This document shows, one piece after another, positions 1 through 7,036 of a stretch of 63,327 bases of DNA. The notes under the pieces were generated by a model. The model was not told the origin of the DNA. It made no database searches and saw nothing but the letters and a program-made list of their open reading frames with translations. This DNA is from SIG588 sp045591985 (GTDB lineage: Bacteria > Bacillota > Clostridia > Oscillospirales > Acutalibacteraceae): the NCBI GenBank assembly GCA_045591985.1, contig JAZNTV010000007.1, positions 1-63,327 on the forward strand, written 5' to 3'. The position numbers and the translations under genes are program-made. Every line of letters starts with the position of its first letter. Positions within the stretch are counted from its first letter, which is position 1.

Positions 1-534
1 ACCTGTGATAAAAAGACTGTCAAAAAGGAATGGATCGAAGACATTGTTGTGCGTTACACCAAGGAGATGCTGTTACAGGACGATGTGATTGAGGATATTG
101 CAAACATCGTACTCCGTGTAGCAAGCACCGAAAATACATCCGTTATCCTTCTGAAACAGCAGTTGAGCGAAACCGAAAGAGCGATAGCCAATCTGATGAA
201 TGCTATCGAGCAGGGAATCATTACGACTACTACCAAACAGCGTATGATTGAACTTGAGACCACCAAAGAAGAATTGGAATTAAAGATTATTAAAGAAGAA
301 CTGAAACGCCCTCCTCTTACCAAAGAGGGACTGATTTTCTGGCTGCATAGATTTCGCAGCTTAGATACAACGAAAAAAGAACACAAGCAGAGACTCATTG
401 ACAGCTTCGTGAATGCAGTGTATGTATATGACGATAAGCTGGTTCTGACCTTTAACTACAACGAAGCAAATACTACCGTTACTCTTGATGAGGTAAATGG
501 TTCGATTATAGAATGCTCTGGCGCACCAAAGTAA
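1..534 (+). CDS. Large serine recombinase, C-terminal part (5' cut by window edge)
   Basis: The reading frame is open from base 1 (TCDKKTVKKEWIED...) to the TAA at 532-534, so only the last 177 residues of a longer protein are present. The piece begins at the end of the Cys-containing zinc ribbon and continues with a Lys/Glu-rich predicted coiled coil (about residues 55-105) and a short beta-rich tail. This is the C-terminal layout of large serine recombinases of mobile elements; their N-terminal catalytic serine domain would lie outside the window. Such enzymes integrate and excise conjugative elements or prophages. Its position about 140 bp from a tRNA 3' remnant suggests that it lies at the end of an integrated element. 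The family call is good; the exact element is unknown. Confidence 0.8.
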   Translation, partial: TCDKKTVKKEWIEDIVVRYTKEMLLQDDVIEDIANIVLRVASTENTSVILLKQQLSETERAIANLMNAIEQGIITTTTKQRMIELETTKEELELKIIKEELKRPPLTKEGLIFWLHRFRSLDTTKKEHKQRLIDSFVNAVYVYDDKLVLTFNYNEANTTVTLDEVNGSIIECSGAPK

Positions 535-560
535 AAGAACAGGCTAACGCCTGTTCTTTT
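533..560 (+). terminator. Rho-independent terminator of the recombinase gene
   Basis: A perfect 12-bp inverted repeat (AAAAGAACAGGC / GCCTGTTCTTTT) with a 4-base loop ends in a T run and overlaps the recombinase stop codon. Confidence 0.85.
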
Positions 561-668
561 ACTTTGGTATGAATTACTGCGACACGAAGAACCCCGAAAA
601 GGCGCAAGCCTTTTCATAAGGTTTTGCGTGCTCTGTATCTCATAAAAGCAGAAACCCGACGCAAAACC

Positions 669-696
669 GGGGTTCCAAGTCCCGTCTCTCGCACCA
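669..696 (+). pseudogene. 3' fragment of a tRNA gene (probably tRNA-Leu), likely element/chromosome junction
   Basis: The sequence gggttccaagtcccgt followed by ctctcgcacca reads as a T-arm, a 7-nt acceptor strand, a discriminator A and an encoded CCA. A CTCTCGC 3' acceptor strand with T-arm cgggTTCAAGTcccg fits bacterial tRNA-Leu, whose 5' end would be GCGAGAG. No matching 5' half lies upstream, and the T-loop carries one extra C (TTCCAAG), as expected if foreign DNA joins the chromosome there. The interpretation as the attachment junction of the element on the left, at about base 676, is inference. The other half of the tRNA is not in the window. Confidence 0.55.
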
Positions 697-736
697 AAAC
701 GAAAAGACAGGCTTTGGCCTGTCTTTTCGTTTTTTG
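697..736 (+). terminator. Terminator after the tRNA fragment
   Basis: Stem cgaaaagacaggc / gcctgtcttttcg is followed by a T run and starts directly after the CCA end, as expected for the original terminator of the disrupted tRNA gene. Confidence 0.8.
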
Positions 737-738
737 AT

Positions 739-952
739 GACGGGACTTGAAATGCAACGCTTGCGAGCGCCGCCGGTGGCGGGTACAGCGAGCAAGGGTT
801 GGCGCCGCAGTCAAAATCGGCAGCGGAAACAACCGCGCCAGCCGATTTTGGGTACCGCAAGAGTGGTTCCCAAGGGTGAGCGACCAACGGTCGCAAAGCC
901 TTGGGAGCGACAGTCCGGTGGACTGTCGCGTTCGTGAGAAGAAAGTCCCGTC
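739..952 (+). repeat. Structured tRNA-flanking repeat element, copy 1 (long form)
   Basis: This 214-bp element is bounded by a perfect 10-bp inverted repeat (GACGGGACTT at 739-748, AAGTCCCGTC at 943-952). It carries several strong hairpins: AAAATCGGC...GCCGATTTT, a two-storey hairpin CCAAGG-gtga-GCGACC / GGTCGC-aaag-CCTTGG (873-904), and a 10-bp hairpin gcgacagtcc / ggactgtcgc (907-929). The conserved tail gagaagaaagtcc follows. A shorter relative lies at 49010-49111 beside tRNA-Pro. The right end repeats the 12 bases aagtcccgtctc of the neighbouring tRNA fragment (677-688). Open frames cross it on both strands, but none resembles a protein. I do not know a named family for it. Confidence 0.75.
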
Positions 953-987
953 TCGTTTTTCGGTTTCACTCCGTTTGCATATATTAC

Positions 988-1015
988 TTGAAAATCTCTG
1001 AAAAACTGATATAAT
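988..1015 (+). promoter_or_regulatory. Sigma-A type promoter for the 1059-2518 gene pair
   Basis: TTGAAA (988-993), 16-bp spacer, TATAAT (1010-1015), about 45 bp ahead of the GTG at 1059. Confidence 0.65.
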
Positions 1016-1058
1016 AAGACAGAAGAACAACGATCAAGCCCAAAAACGAGGTGATATT

Positions 1059-1463
1059 GTGTACTGCATCTTCTGTATCGACGAACGCGGCGGACGTATG
1101 TTTTTAAAACGCCGCCAAAGTCAAGATCGCGTCTTGCGCGAGCGTGTGTTGGCACTTGCCGAGGGACACGCCTTGTGGATGAGCAACTATTCCGCGAAAC
1201 AATTTACCGAGGGAGGCGCATTCACGGCGGACGACGACTACCTGCAAAAGGCAGGCGAAGACGACTATTGTTTTATAGAAGATAAGGACTTCGACCTTTC
1301 TCGCTGTAAAGGCGTTATTCTTTACAATTGGAATCGCCGTTACCCCTCCGACGTTGTGTGGGATATCGACCTTACGGCCGAAGGTTTCACCCTTGTTTCA
1401 CAAAACGATTTTGCCGGATATTCCCACGAAAACATTACCGAAACAATATATCATAAGGAGTGA
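1059..1463 (+). CDS. Conserved clostridial protein of unknown function
   Basis: A 134-residue soluble protein without signal peptide or membrane segment. It starts at GTG 1059 behind gaggtga. The stretches RRQSQDRVLRERV, LWMSNYSAKQF, ILYNWNRRYP and the C-terminal GYSHENITE are charged and aromatic and recall a small family common in gut Clostridia, sometimes labelled ribonuclease Z in databases. It has no metallo-beta-lactamase motif, so that label should not be trusted. The next gene, a secreted nuclease, begins 5 bp after its stop codon and the two are probably co-transcribed. A role in nuclease handling or immunity is possible from context alone; no function can be assigned. Confidence 0.75.
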   Translation: MYCIFCIDERGGRMFLKRRQSQDRVLRERVLALAEGHALWMSNYSAKQFTEGGAFTADDDYLQKAGEDDYCFIEDKDFDLSRCKGVILYNWNRRYPSDVVWDIDLTAEGFTLVSQNDFAGYSHENITETIYHKE

Positions 1464-1468
1464 CTCTG

Positions 1469-2518
1469 ATGAAATTACGCCTTGTCGCACTGACTCTGGC
1501 TTTGCTTTTAACGGTCAGCGGTTGCTATTCCGCCCCCGCTCTTGACGACACAACCGGAACTACCACAACCACTGCAACCGCCGCAACTGCGATAAAAACG
1601 AACACCGCAACCGAAACGACCGCGGCAACCACTGCAACAGTTACCGCCACCACGTCCGCAACCGTCCACATTACGGCAAACGACTACTTAAGCACACGAC
1701 CGGCGACATGGGAAGACATCCCTGCTTTCGACGGCGATACGTTTTCGAGCGTCCAAGACGGCAAACCATATTTTGCGGCAGCGGACATCACCACGCAAGC
1801 GTTTGAACTTTACAGCAATCTCGACTCACTGGGGCGGTGCGGAGCGGCACTCGCGTGTTGCGGGCGGGAAATCATGCCGACCGAAGAACGCGGTGAGATC
1901 GGGAATGTGAAGCCTTCCGGCTGGAACCAAGCCAAATACGACCATGTGGACGGAAAATATCTCTACAACCGCTGTCATCTGATCGGTTGGCAACTTTCGG
2001 GCGAAAACGCCAACGTACAAAACCTCATCACCGGCACACGCTACATGAACGTAGAAGGTATGCTACCGTTTGAAAACATGGTCGCCGATTACATCAAGGA
2101 GACCGACAACCATGTCATGTACCGCATAACACCGTGGTTCGTGGGTGATGAACTGTTGGCGCGCGGCGTACAGATGGAAGCGTATTCGGTGGAAGACGAC
2201 GGTGAAGGCGTCTGTTTTAATGTGTTTTGTTACAATGTACAACCTCGCGTGTCGATCGATTATACCAATGGCGCAAGTGTTGAAACGGCAGCTGTAACGA
2301 CCACCACGACCACCACCATCGGTACTACAACTACAACTACAACTACAACCACAACCGCCGCCACCGCTGCATATATCTTGAACACCAATACGAAAAAGAT
2401 CCATCGTCCCGGTTGCCGTTCGATCAAAAGTATAAAAGAATCCAACAAGCAAAATTTCAACGGCACACTGGACGATCTGCTTGATCGCGGTTATACCACT
2501 TGCGGCAACTGTTTTTAA
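1469..2518 (+). CDS. Secreted DNA/RNA non-specific endonuclease lipoprotein with C-terminal Cys domain
   Basis: The start is ATG 1469 with aaggag 7-8 bp upstream; a GTG nine bases earlier is less likely. Residues 1-19 form a lipoprotein signal (LTVSGC, Cys19). A Thr-rich linker follows, then a nuclease domain at about residues 70-260 with NRCHLIG near 168, the position of the DRGH-type catalytic histidine of EndA/NucA-like enzymes, and the downstream NLITGTRYMN segment with the metal-binding Asn. A second Thr-repeat linker (about 275-300) leads to a small C-terminal domain with HRPGC...CGNC cysteines, a zinc-binding module often attached to such nucleases. The likely role is degrading extracellular DNA or RNA for nutrition or uptake, anchored outside the membrane. 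The TTC/ACA codon repetition in the linkers is low complexity, not a mobile repeat. Confidence 0.88.
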   Translation: MKLRLVALTLALLLTVSGCYSAPALDDTTGTTTTTATAATAIKTNTATETTAATTATVTATTSATVHITANDYLSTRPATWEDIPAFDGDTFSSVQDGKPYFAAADITTQAFELYSNLDSLGRCGAALACCGREIMPTEERGEIGNVKPSGWNQAKYDHVDGKYLYNRCHLIGWQLSGENANVQNLITGTRYMNVEGMLPFENMVADYIKETDNHVMYRITPWFVGDELLARGVQMEAYSVEDDGEGVCFNVFCYNVQPRVSIDYTNGASVETAAVTTTTTTTIGTTTTTTTTTTTAATAAYILNTNTKKIHRPGCRSIKSIKESNKQNFNGTLDDLLDRGYTTCGNCF

Positions 2519-2534
2519 CATGTATCATCACAGC

Positions 2535-2557
2535 CGAGCAAAATATATTTTTGCTCG
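2535..2557 (+). terminator. Weak terminator after the nuclease gene
   Basis: Inverted repeat CGAGCAAAA / TTTTTGCTCG, located 17 bp after the stop codon. Confidence 0.5.
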
Positions 2558-2566
2558 ACTTTTCAG

Positions 2567-2594
2567 TTGACTTTTCGGGCACACGTGCTATAAT
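2567..2594 (+). promoter_or_regulatory. Promoter of the MFS transporter gene
   Basis: TTGACT (2567-2572), 16-bp spacer, TATAAT (2589-2594). Confidence 0.75.
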
Positions 2595-2628
2595 GCAGAG
2601 ATACTGACAGCGCGAGGGAGAACACTTT

Positions 2629-3831
2629 ATGAACACACACGTTTCCACAAGACGCACCGTGTATCTGTGTGCCTTTATCTATTTCATCAGTTACGTTACG
2701 CGCATCAATTACGGCGCTATAATTGCAGAAATGGTAGCCGATACCGGTCTTTCGAAATCCCTCTTGTCGATGGCACTTACCGGAAGTTTCATCACCTACG
2801 GCGCCGGACAGATCGTAAGCGGTATTTTCGGCGATCGTTATCAACCGAAACATCTGGTGTCGCTCGGTTTGATAGTTACCGTCAGCATGAACATGTTGTT
2901 GCCGCTGTGTACCTCCTCGTTGGTAATGACCGCCGTGTGGTGTATCAACGGATTTGCCCAATCCTTTATGTGGCCTCCTATCGTAAAATTGCTCACCGCT
3001 TTGCTGACACACGAAGAGTATGCCCGCGACTGCATCAAAGTCTCGTGGGGCGGCTCACTCGGCACCATCGCCGTCTATCTGCTCTCCCCCGCTCTCATCG
3101 TCATCAGCGGTTGGCGGTGCGTATTTTGGGTGTCTGCGGCATTCGGCGTTCTCGGTCTCGCGCTGTGGTGGCGTTTGTGCCCCACCATTTTGATGACACC
3201 GGCCGACAAGGACAACACGTCGGTCGCAAAAACAAGCCGATCCCCGCTGTTTTCTTTGCTCGGTGTGTTGGTCATGCTCTCCATCGTACTGCAAGGTATT
3301 CTGCGTGACGGCGTAACGACCTGGATGCCCTCATACATCTCCGAGACCTATCATCTGGGCGAAGCGATCGCCATTCTCACCGGTGTGCTTCTGCCGCTGT
3401 TCGGCATGGCAATGCACTATTTGGCCGGTCTTCTGTACCGCAAAGTGTTCACTTGCCCCGTTGTCTGCACAAGTCTTATCTTCGCTGCGGGCACGCTCTC
3501 GTCGTTGATACTCGTGTTCTTCACCGATTCAAACGCTGCCGTTTCCGTCTTTTTCTCTGCGCTGTTGAACGGCTGTATGCACGGCGCCAATCTCTTGCTC
3601 GTATGTATCGTCCCCCCCTTGATGGCCAAAGGCAACAACGTCTCCACCGTGTCGGGTGTACTGAATGCCTGCACCTACATCGGCAGCGCCCTTTCCACCT
3701 ATGCGTTCCCGCTGATCGCCGAAAACGCGGGATGGTCGACCACACTGAGCACATGGCTTTGGGTGGGACTGGCAGGCACCATCGTCACTCTCGTGTGTAT
3801 TCCGCTTTGGAAACGGTCACAAACCCATTGA
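2629..3831 (+). CDS. Major facilitator superfamily transporter
   Basis: A 400-residue integral membrane protein with about 12 hydrophobic segments. It opens with FIYFISYVTRINYGA and has a loop after segment 2 (GDRYQPKH) where MFS proteins carry their GD/DR motif. The overall look (RINYG, MWPPIVKLL, VSWGG) is closest to the organophosphate:phosphate antiporter branch (GlpT/UhpT-like), but the substrate cannot be read from sequence. The start ATG is preceded by gagggag. It has its own promoter and is a single-gene unit between the nuclease gene and glgB. Sugar-phosphate uptake would suit the neighbouring glycogen gene, but that is inference. Confidence 0.85.
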   Translation: MNTHVSTRRTVYLCAFIYFISYVTRINYGAIIAEMVADTGLSKSLLSMALTGSFITYGAGQIVSGIFGDRYQPKHLVSLGLIVTVSMNMLLPLCTSSLVMTAVWCINGFAQSFMWPPIVKLLTALLTHEEYARDCIKVSWGGSLGTIAVYLLSPALIVISGWRCVFWVSAAFGVLGLALWWRLCPTILMTPADKDNTSVAKTSRSPLFSLLGVLVMLSIVLQGILRDGVTTWMPSYISETYHLGEAIAILTGVLLPLFGMAMHYLAGLLYRKVFTCPVVCTSLIFAAGTLSSLILVFFTDSNAAVSVFFSALLNGCMHGANLLLVCIVPPLMAKGNNVSTVSGVLNACTYIGSALSTYAFPLIAENAGWSTTLSTWLWVGLAGTIVTLVCIPLWKRSQTH

Positions 3832-3884
3832 TTTCGACATACATTCGTGGTATACTAATAGCCGAGGGAGAGATTCCTCGGCTA
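3828..3884 (+). promoter_or_regulatory. glgB promoter followed by a leader hairpin
   Basis: TTGATT (3828-3833), 17-bp spacer, TATACT (3851-3856). A leader hairpin (agccgagg / cctcggct, 3860-3884) follows at the expected transcript start. It may double as a weak terminator for the MFS gene, since the -35 box overlaps that gene's stop codon. Confidence 0.6.
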
Positions 3885-3907
3885 TTTCGTTTTGCGGGAG
3901 GCGGCAT

Positions 3908-5887
3908 ATGACGTATCGTATTTTGAAGATCGACCCCTATCTGAAAGCGCACGAAAAAGATATTGTGTTACGCATGGATAGTTACCGTCAAAAGCGCGAC
4001 GAACTGTTGGGCGGCGGCGATCTCGTCTCGTTTGCCAACAGTCACCTCTATTTCGGTATTCATAAAACAGCGGACGGCTGGGTATATCGCGAATGGGCGC
4101 CGGCCGCCGACGCTATGTATTTCACAGGTGATTTTAACGATTGGGATATCTCTGCCTGTCCGATGACGGCATGCGAAAACGGCGTGTTTGAAGTGTTTCT
4201 TCCTGCCGATACGTTACGGTTGGGGCAAAAAGTACAAGCCGTTATTCATCACGGCGGTGACATACTCCGGCGTGTTCCCACCCATGCGACCCGCGTAGTG
4301 CAAGATCCCGTGACCTATCTGTGGTGTGCCGAGGTTGACAACGTGATGTGGGACGACTTCGCTTGGGATGACGCCGATTTCCGCCCCGCCAAAACACCGC
4401 TGATCTACGAATGTCATGTCGGCATGGCACAAGAGGAGTATGCCGTCGGCAGTTATCGCGACTTTACCCAACGCATTCTGCCACGCATTAAGAAAGCAGG
4501 ATACAATACCATTCAGATCATGGCGGTGATGGAACACCCGTATTATGGGTCTTTCGGCTATCAGGTATCCAACTTCTTTGCCCCTTCTTCGCGTTACGGA
4601 ACGGGGCGCGAACTCAAGGAACTCATCAACACCGCCCATAAAATGGGCATCACCGTATTGCTCGATGTTGTGCATTCTCATGCGGTCGGCAACACCGCCG
4701 AAGGACTTGCCGCGTTCGACGGTACCCCTTACCAATTCTTCCACGAAGGCGCACGGGGCGAGCACCCCGCGTGGGGTACCAAACTGTTCAACTACGGAAA
4801 AAATGACGTCTTGCATTTCCTGTTGTCAAACTTGAAGTACTGGATGGACATCTTTCATTTCGACGGGTTCCGATTTGACGGCGTAACTTCCATGTTGTAT
4901 CACGACCACGGGTTGGGCAGTGCATTCACCAATTACGATATGTATTTTTCCCCCAACACCGACTTGGAAGCCATCACCTATTTACAATTGGCCAATGAAC
5001 TCATCCACACGTTAAACCCCCGCGCCATCACCGTAGCAGAGGATATGTCGGGTATGCCGGGCATGTGTCTGCCCGTTAAGGACGGCGGCATCGGGTTCGA
5101 TTACCGCCTGTCGATGGGTGTGCCCGATCTGTGGATCAAGTGGCTGAAGGAACGGGACGACGAAGCATGGGATATGGGAACACTGTGGTACGAACTTACC
5201 TCCCGTCGTCCGAAGGAAAAGACGATCGGTTACTGCGAGTCACACGATCAGGCGTTGGTGGGCGATAAGACCATCATGTTCCGCTTGTGCGATGCCGAAA
5301 TGTATACGGCCATGAACAAAGCGAGTGAAAGCGCCGTGATCGACCGCGGTATGGCGTTGCATAAAATGATCCGTCTCGTCACCGCTACACTGGCAGGTGA
5401 AGGTTATCTCAATTTTATGGGTAACGAATTCGGACACCCCGAATGGATCGATTTCCCGCGTGAAGGTAACGGATGGAGTTATCATTATTGCCGTCGCCAA
5501 TGGAGTCTTGTCGACAACGGATTCTTACGCTACGGCCAACTGGAAGCGTTCGACCGCGCCATGATCGCCTTACTCCGTCGGGAACGGTTACTTTCCAAAC
5601 CCGCCAAACTGTTGTGGACGCATAACGATCACAACTTGTTGGTCTATCAAAAAGGGGACGTCATCTTCGCCTTCAACTTCCACCCCACCCGTTCGGAAGA
5701 ACAGTTGTGGATCCCGCTGAACGCCCCCGCGACCTATCAAGCGATACTCACGTCCGACGATCCCGCCTTCGGCGGTTTCGGTCGCGTGGACACGGCGTAT
5801 CGCTATACCCCCGAATGCCATGAAGGCGACAACGGGTTTTACCTCTACCTCCCCGCCCGCACCGCCGTGGTGCTGAAAAAGGCATAA
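3908..5887 (+). CDS. glgB: 1,4-alpha-glucan (glycogen) branching enzyme, GH13 subfamily 8 type
   Basis: A 659-residue enzyme that makes alpha-1,6 branches in glycogen. It has an N-terminal CBM48-like domain (about 40-150: YREWAPAA, FTGDFNDW) and a GH13 barrel with FDGFRFDGV carrying the nucleophile Asp (near 322), AEDMSG with the acid/base Glu (near 377), and YCESHDQ with the third Asp (near 445), then a C-terminal beta domain. The start YRILKIDPYL and overall length match the eukaryotic/Bacteroidetes-type branching enzymes (GH13_8) rather than the ~630-residue GlgB of Bacillus or E. coli (GH13_9). No other glg gene is nearby. The start ATG lies behind gggaggcgg. Confidence 0.93.
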   Translation: MTYRILKIDPYLKAHEKDIVLRMDSYRQKRDELLGGGDLVSFANSHLYFGIHKTADGWVYREWAPAADAMYFTGDFNDWDISACPMTACENGVFEVFLPADTLRLGQKVQAVIHHGGDILRRVPTHATRVVQDPVTYLWCAEVDNVMWDDFAWDDADFRPAKTPLIYECHVGMAQEEYAVGSYRDFTQRILPRIKKAGYNTIQIMAVMEHPYYGSFGYQVSNFFAPSSRYGTGRELKELINTAHKMGITVLLDVVHSHAVGNTAEGLAAFDGTPYQFFHEGARGEHPAWGTKLFNYGKNDVLHFLLSNLKYWMDIFHFDGFRFDGVTSMLYHDHGLGSAFTNYDMYFSPNTDLEAITYLQLANELIHTLNPRAITVAEDMSGMPGMCLPVKDGGIGFDYRLSMGVPDLWIKWLKERDDEAWDMGTLWYELTSRRPKEKTIGYCESHDQALVGDKTIMFRLCDAEMYTAMNKASESAVIDRGMALHKMIRLVTATLAGEGYLNFMGNEFGHPEWIDFPREGNGWSYHYCRRQWSLVDNGFLRYGQLEAFDRAMIALLRRERLLSKPAKLLWTHNDHNLLVYQKGDVIFAFNFHPTRSEEQLWIPLNAPATYQAILTSDDPAFGGFGRVDTAYRYTPECHEGDNGFYLYLPARTAVVLKKA

Positions 5888-5992
5888 CAGAGAAACTCCG
5901 ATGCTGAAAACGCAAGCCGGCGTACCGTTTCTGCGTTTCCTAACCGCCCCCGGGCGAAAGTCATCCGCAATCACAACCTTCTTTAAAACCCA

Positions 5993-6030
5993 ACCCTGTA
6001 TTTCCGAGGAAATACAGGGTTTTTGCTTTT
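5993..6030 (+). terminator. Terminator of glgB
   Basis: 13-bp stem ACCCTGTATTTCC / GGAAATACAGGGT followed by TTTTTGCTTTTT. Confidence 0.9.
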
Positions 6031-6042
6031 TGCAAAAAAATG

Positions 6043-6071
6043 TTGCATCATGCAAAATTTTGTGATATACT
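6043..6071 (+). promoter_or_regulatory. Promoter with overlapping palindromic operator upstream of the S24 repressor
   Basis: TTGCAT (6043-6048), 17-bp spacer, TATACT (6066-6071). The perfect palindrome TTGCAT-C-ATGCAA (6043-6055) covers the -35 box, a natural autorepression site for the regulator gene that follows. Autoregulation is inferred. Confidence 0.6.
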
Positions 6072-6092
6072 CTTTTCCGAGGAGTGATCACC

Positions 6093-6773
6093 ATGAAAGA
6101 ACTGGACGCATATAAGATCGGTATACGTATGGAGCAACGGCGCAAACAGTTGGGATATACCCTGGCCGACATCGCCGAGCAGGTATCGGTCGCATTTTCC
6201 ACTATCCAGCGATACGAAAAAGGCAAGATAGAAAACATTAAAATGCCGGTATTGGAATCCATTGCACGGGTATTGCAGGTAGACATTGCTTGGTTGCTCG
6301 GCAAGACAGAGGAAATGCGTCCGCGTGCGCTCACCTATCCCTTGCCGCAGGTGACCGACGAGGTGGTCACCTTCCCCATCATCGGCGAAGTAGCGGCCGG
6401 TTACGAGCATTTGGCACAAGAGGTGTGGGACGGCGATACGGTGGATATCCCCGTAAATTTTCTGCACGGGCATCCGCGCTCGGATTTCTTTGTGTTGCGG
6501 GTGTGCGGCGACAGCATGTACCCCCTGTATTTGGATGGGGATACCGTGTTGGTACTGAAAACCGACACATTGGAATACAGCGGACAAACGGCTTTGGTGC
6601 TTTATAACACCGAAGAAGCCACTTTGAAAAAGGTGGAATTTGCGGAAGGCGAAAATTGGTTGCGACTGGTACCTATTAACCCGATGTATCAGCCGCGCGT
6701 ATTGGAAGGCGAAGAACTGGCGGCCTGTCGGATCATCGGTATTCCGCGCTATTTGATTCGCGAAACAAAGTAA
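6093..6773 (+). CDS. XRE-family repressor with LexA-like S24 autocleavage domain
   Basis: A 226-residue protein. The ATG at 6093 has gaggag at proper distance; an in-frame GTG at 6084 is the alternative start. Residues 5-65 form an XRE helix-turn-helix (LGYTLADIAEQV, STIQRYEKG). The C-terminal half is a S24/LexA peptidase fold: an Ala-Gly cleavage site in GEVAAGYE, the nucleophile Ser in CGDSMYPLYLDGD and the general-base Lys in EATLKKVEF. This is the architecture of phage cI-like and SOS-linked repressors that self-cleave when RecA is activated. It stands alone on the chromosome, with no phage genes around it, and is distinct from the lexA gene at 53112. Its targets are unknown. Confidence 0.85.
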   Translation: MKELDAYKIGIRMEQRRKQLGYTLADIAEQVSVAFSTIQRYEKGKIENIKMPVLESIARVLQVDIAWLLGKTEEMRPRALTYPLPQVTDEVVTFPIIGEVAAGYEHLAQEVWDGDTVDIPVNFLHGHPRSDFFVLRVCGDSMYPLYLDGDTVLVLKTDTLEYSGQTALVLYNTEEATLKKVEFAEGENWLRLVPINPMYQPRVLEGEELAACRIIGIPRYLIRETK

Positions 6774-6776
6774 TAC

Positions 6777-6808
6777 AAAAGGACTCGGCTTATAGGCCGA
6801 GTCCTTTT
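6777..6808. terminator. Bidirectional terminator between convergent genes
   Basis: Stem AAAAGGACTCGGC / GCCGAGTCCTTTT serves the repressor gene on the left and the metal-binding gene on the right. Confidence 0.9.
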
Positions 6809-6810
6809 GA

Positions 6811-7020
6811 CTATTTTACATCCACCACGGTGAAGCCGAGATCGGTCACTGTACGTATGAGCAGTTCCTTGTCGTCGCATCCTTTGACGGTTGCTGTCTT
6901 TTTGTCGAGATCCACTTTGGCTTTTACGCCGTCGAGTGCATTCAGCGCCGCTTCTACGCGACCGCTGCAACGAATACACGCCATACCGTCAATGGTCAAC
7001 ACCACTTTGTTTCCAAACAT
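6811..7020 (-). CDS. Heavy-metal-associated (HMA) domain protein, CopZ-like
   Basis: A 69-residue single HMA domain: MFGNKVVLTIDGM, then the metal site GMACIRCSGRV with a CxxC pair, and the typical FTVVDV end. The start at 7020 is chosen because taaaaggaggaagaacg stands directly before it; a longer frame upstream runs into the preceding gene. It is probably a cytoplasmic copper or other soft-metal chaperone. It follows the beta-CASP nuclease gene by 16 bp and is likely co-transcribed with it, with no copper ATPase nearby. CIRC instead of the usual CxHC suggests that its metal preference should not be assumed. Confidence 0.85.
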   Translation of the reverse strand: MFGNKVVLTIDGMACIRCSGRVEAALNALDGVKAKVDLDKKTATVKGCDDKELLIRTVTDLGFTVVDVK

Positions 7021-7036
7021 ATCGTTCTTCCTCCTT

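Noticed and set aside
456..1155. Open frames on both strands across the structured repeat
   Set aside because: They depend on hairpin arms, have no ribosome binding site and no protein-like composition; the RNA-like covariation explains the sequence better.
2290..2365. Trinucleotide-like repeat tract (aca/acc)
   Set aside because: It encodes a Thr-rich linker of the nuclease in frame; not a mobile or regulatory repeat.
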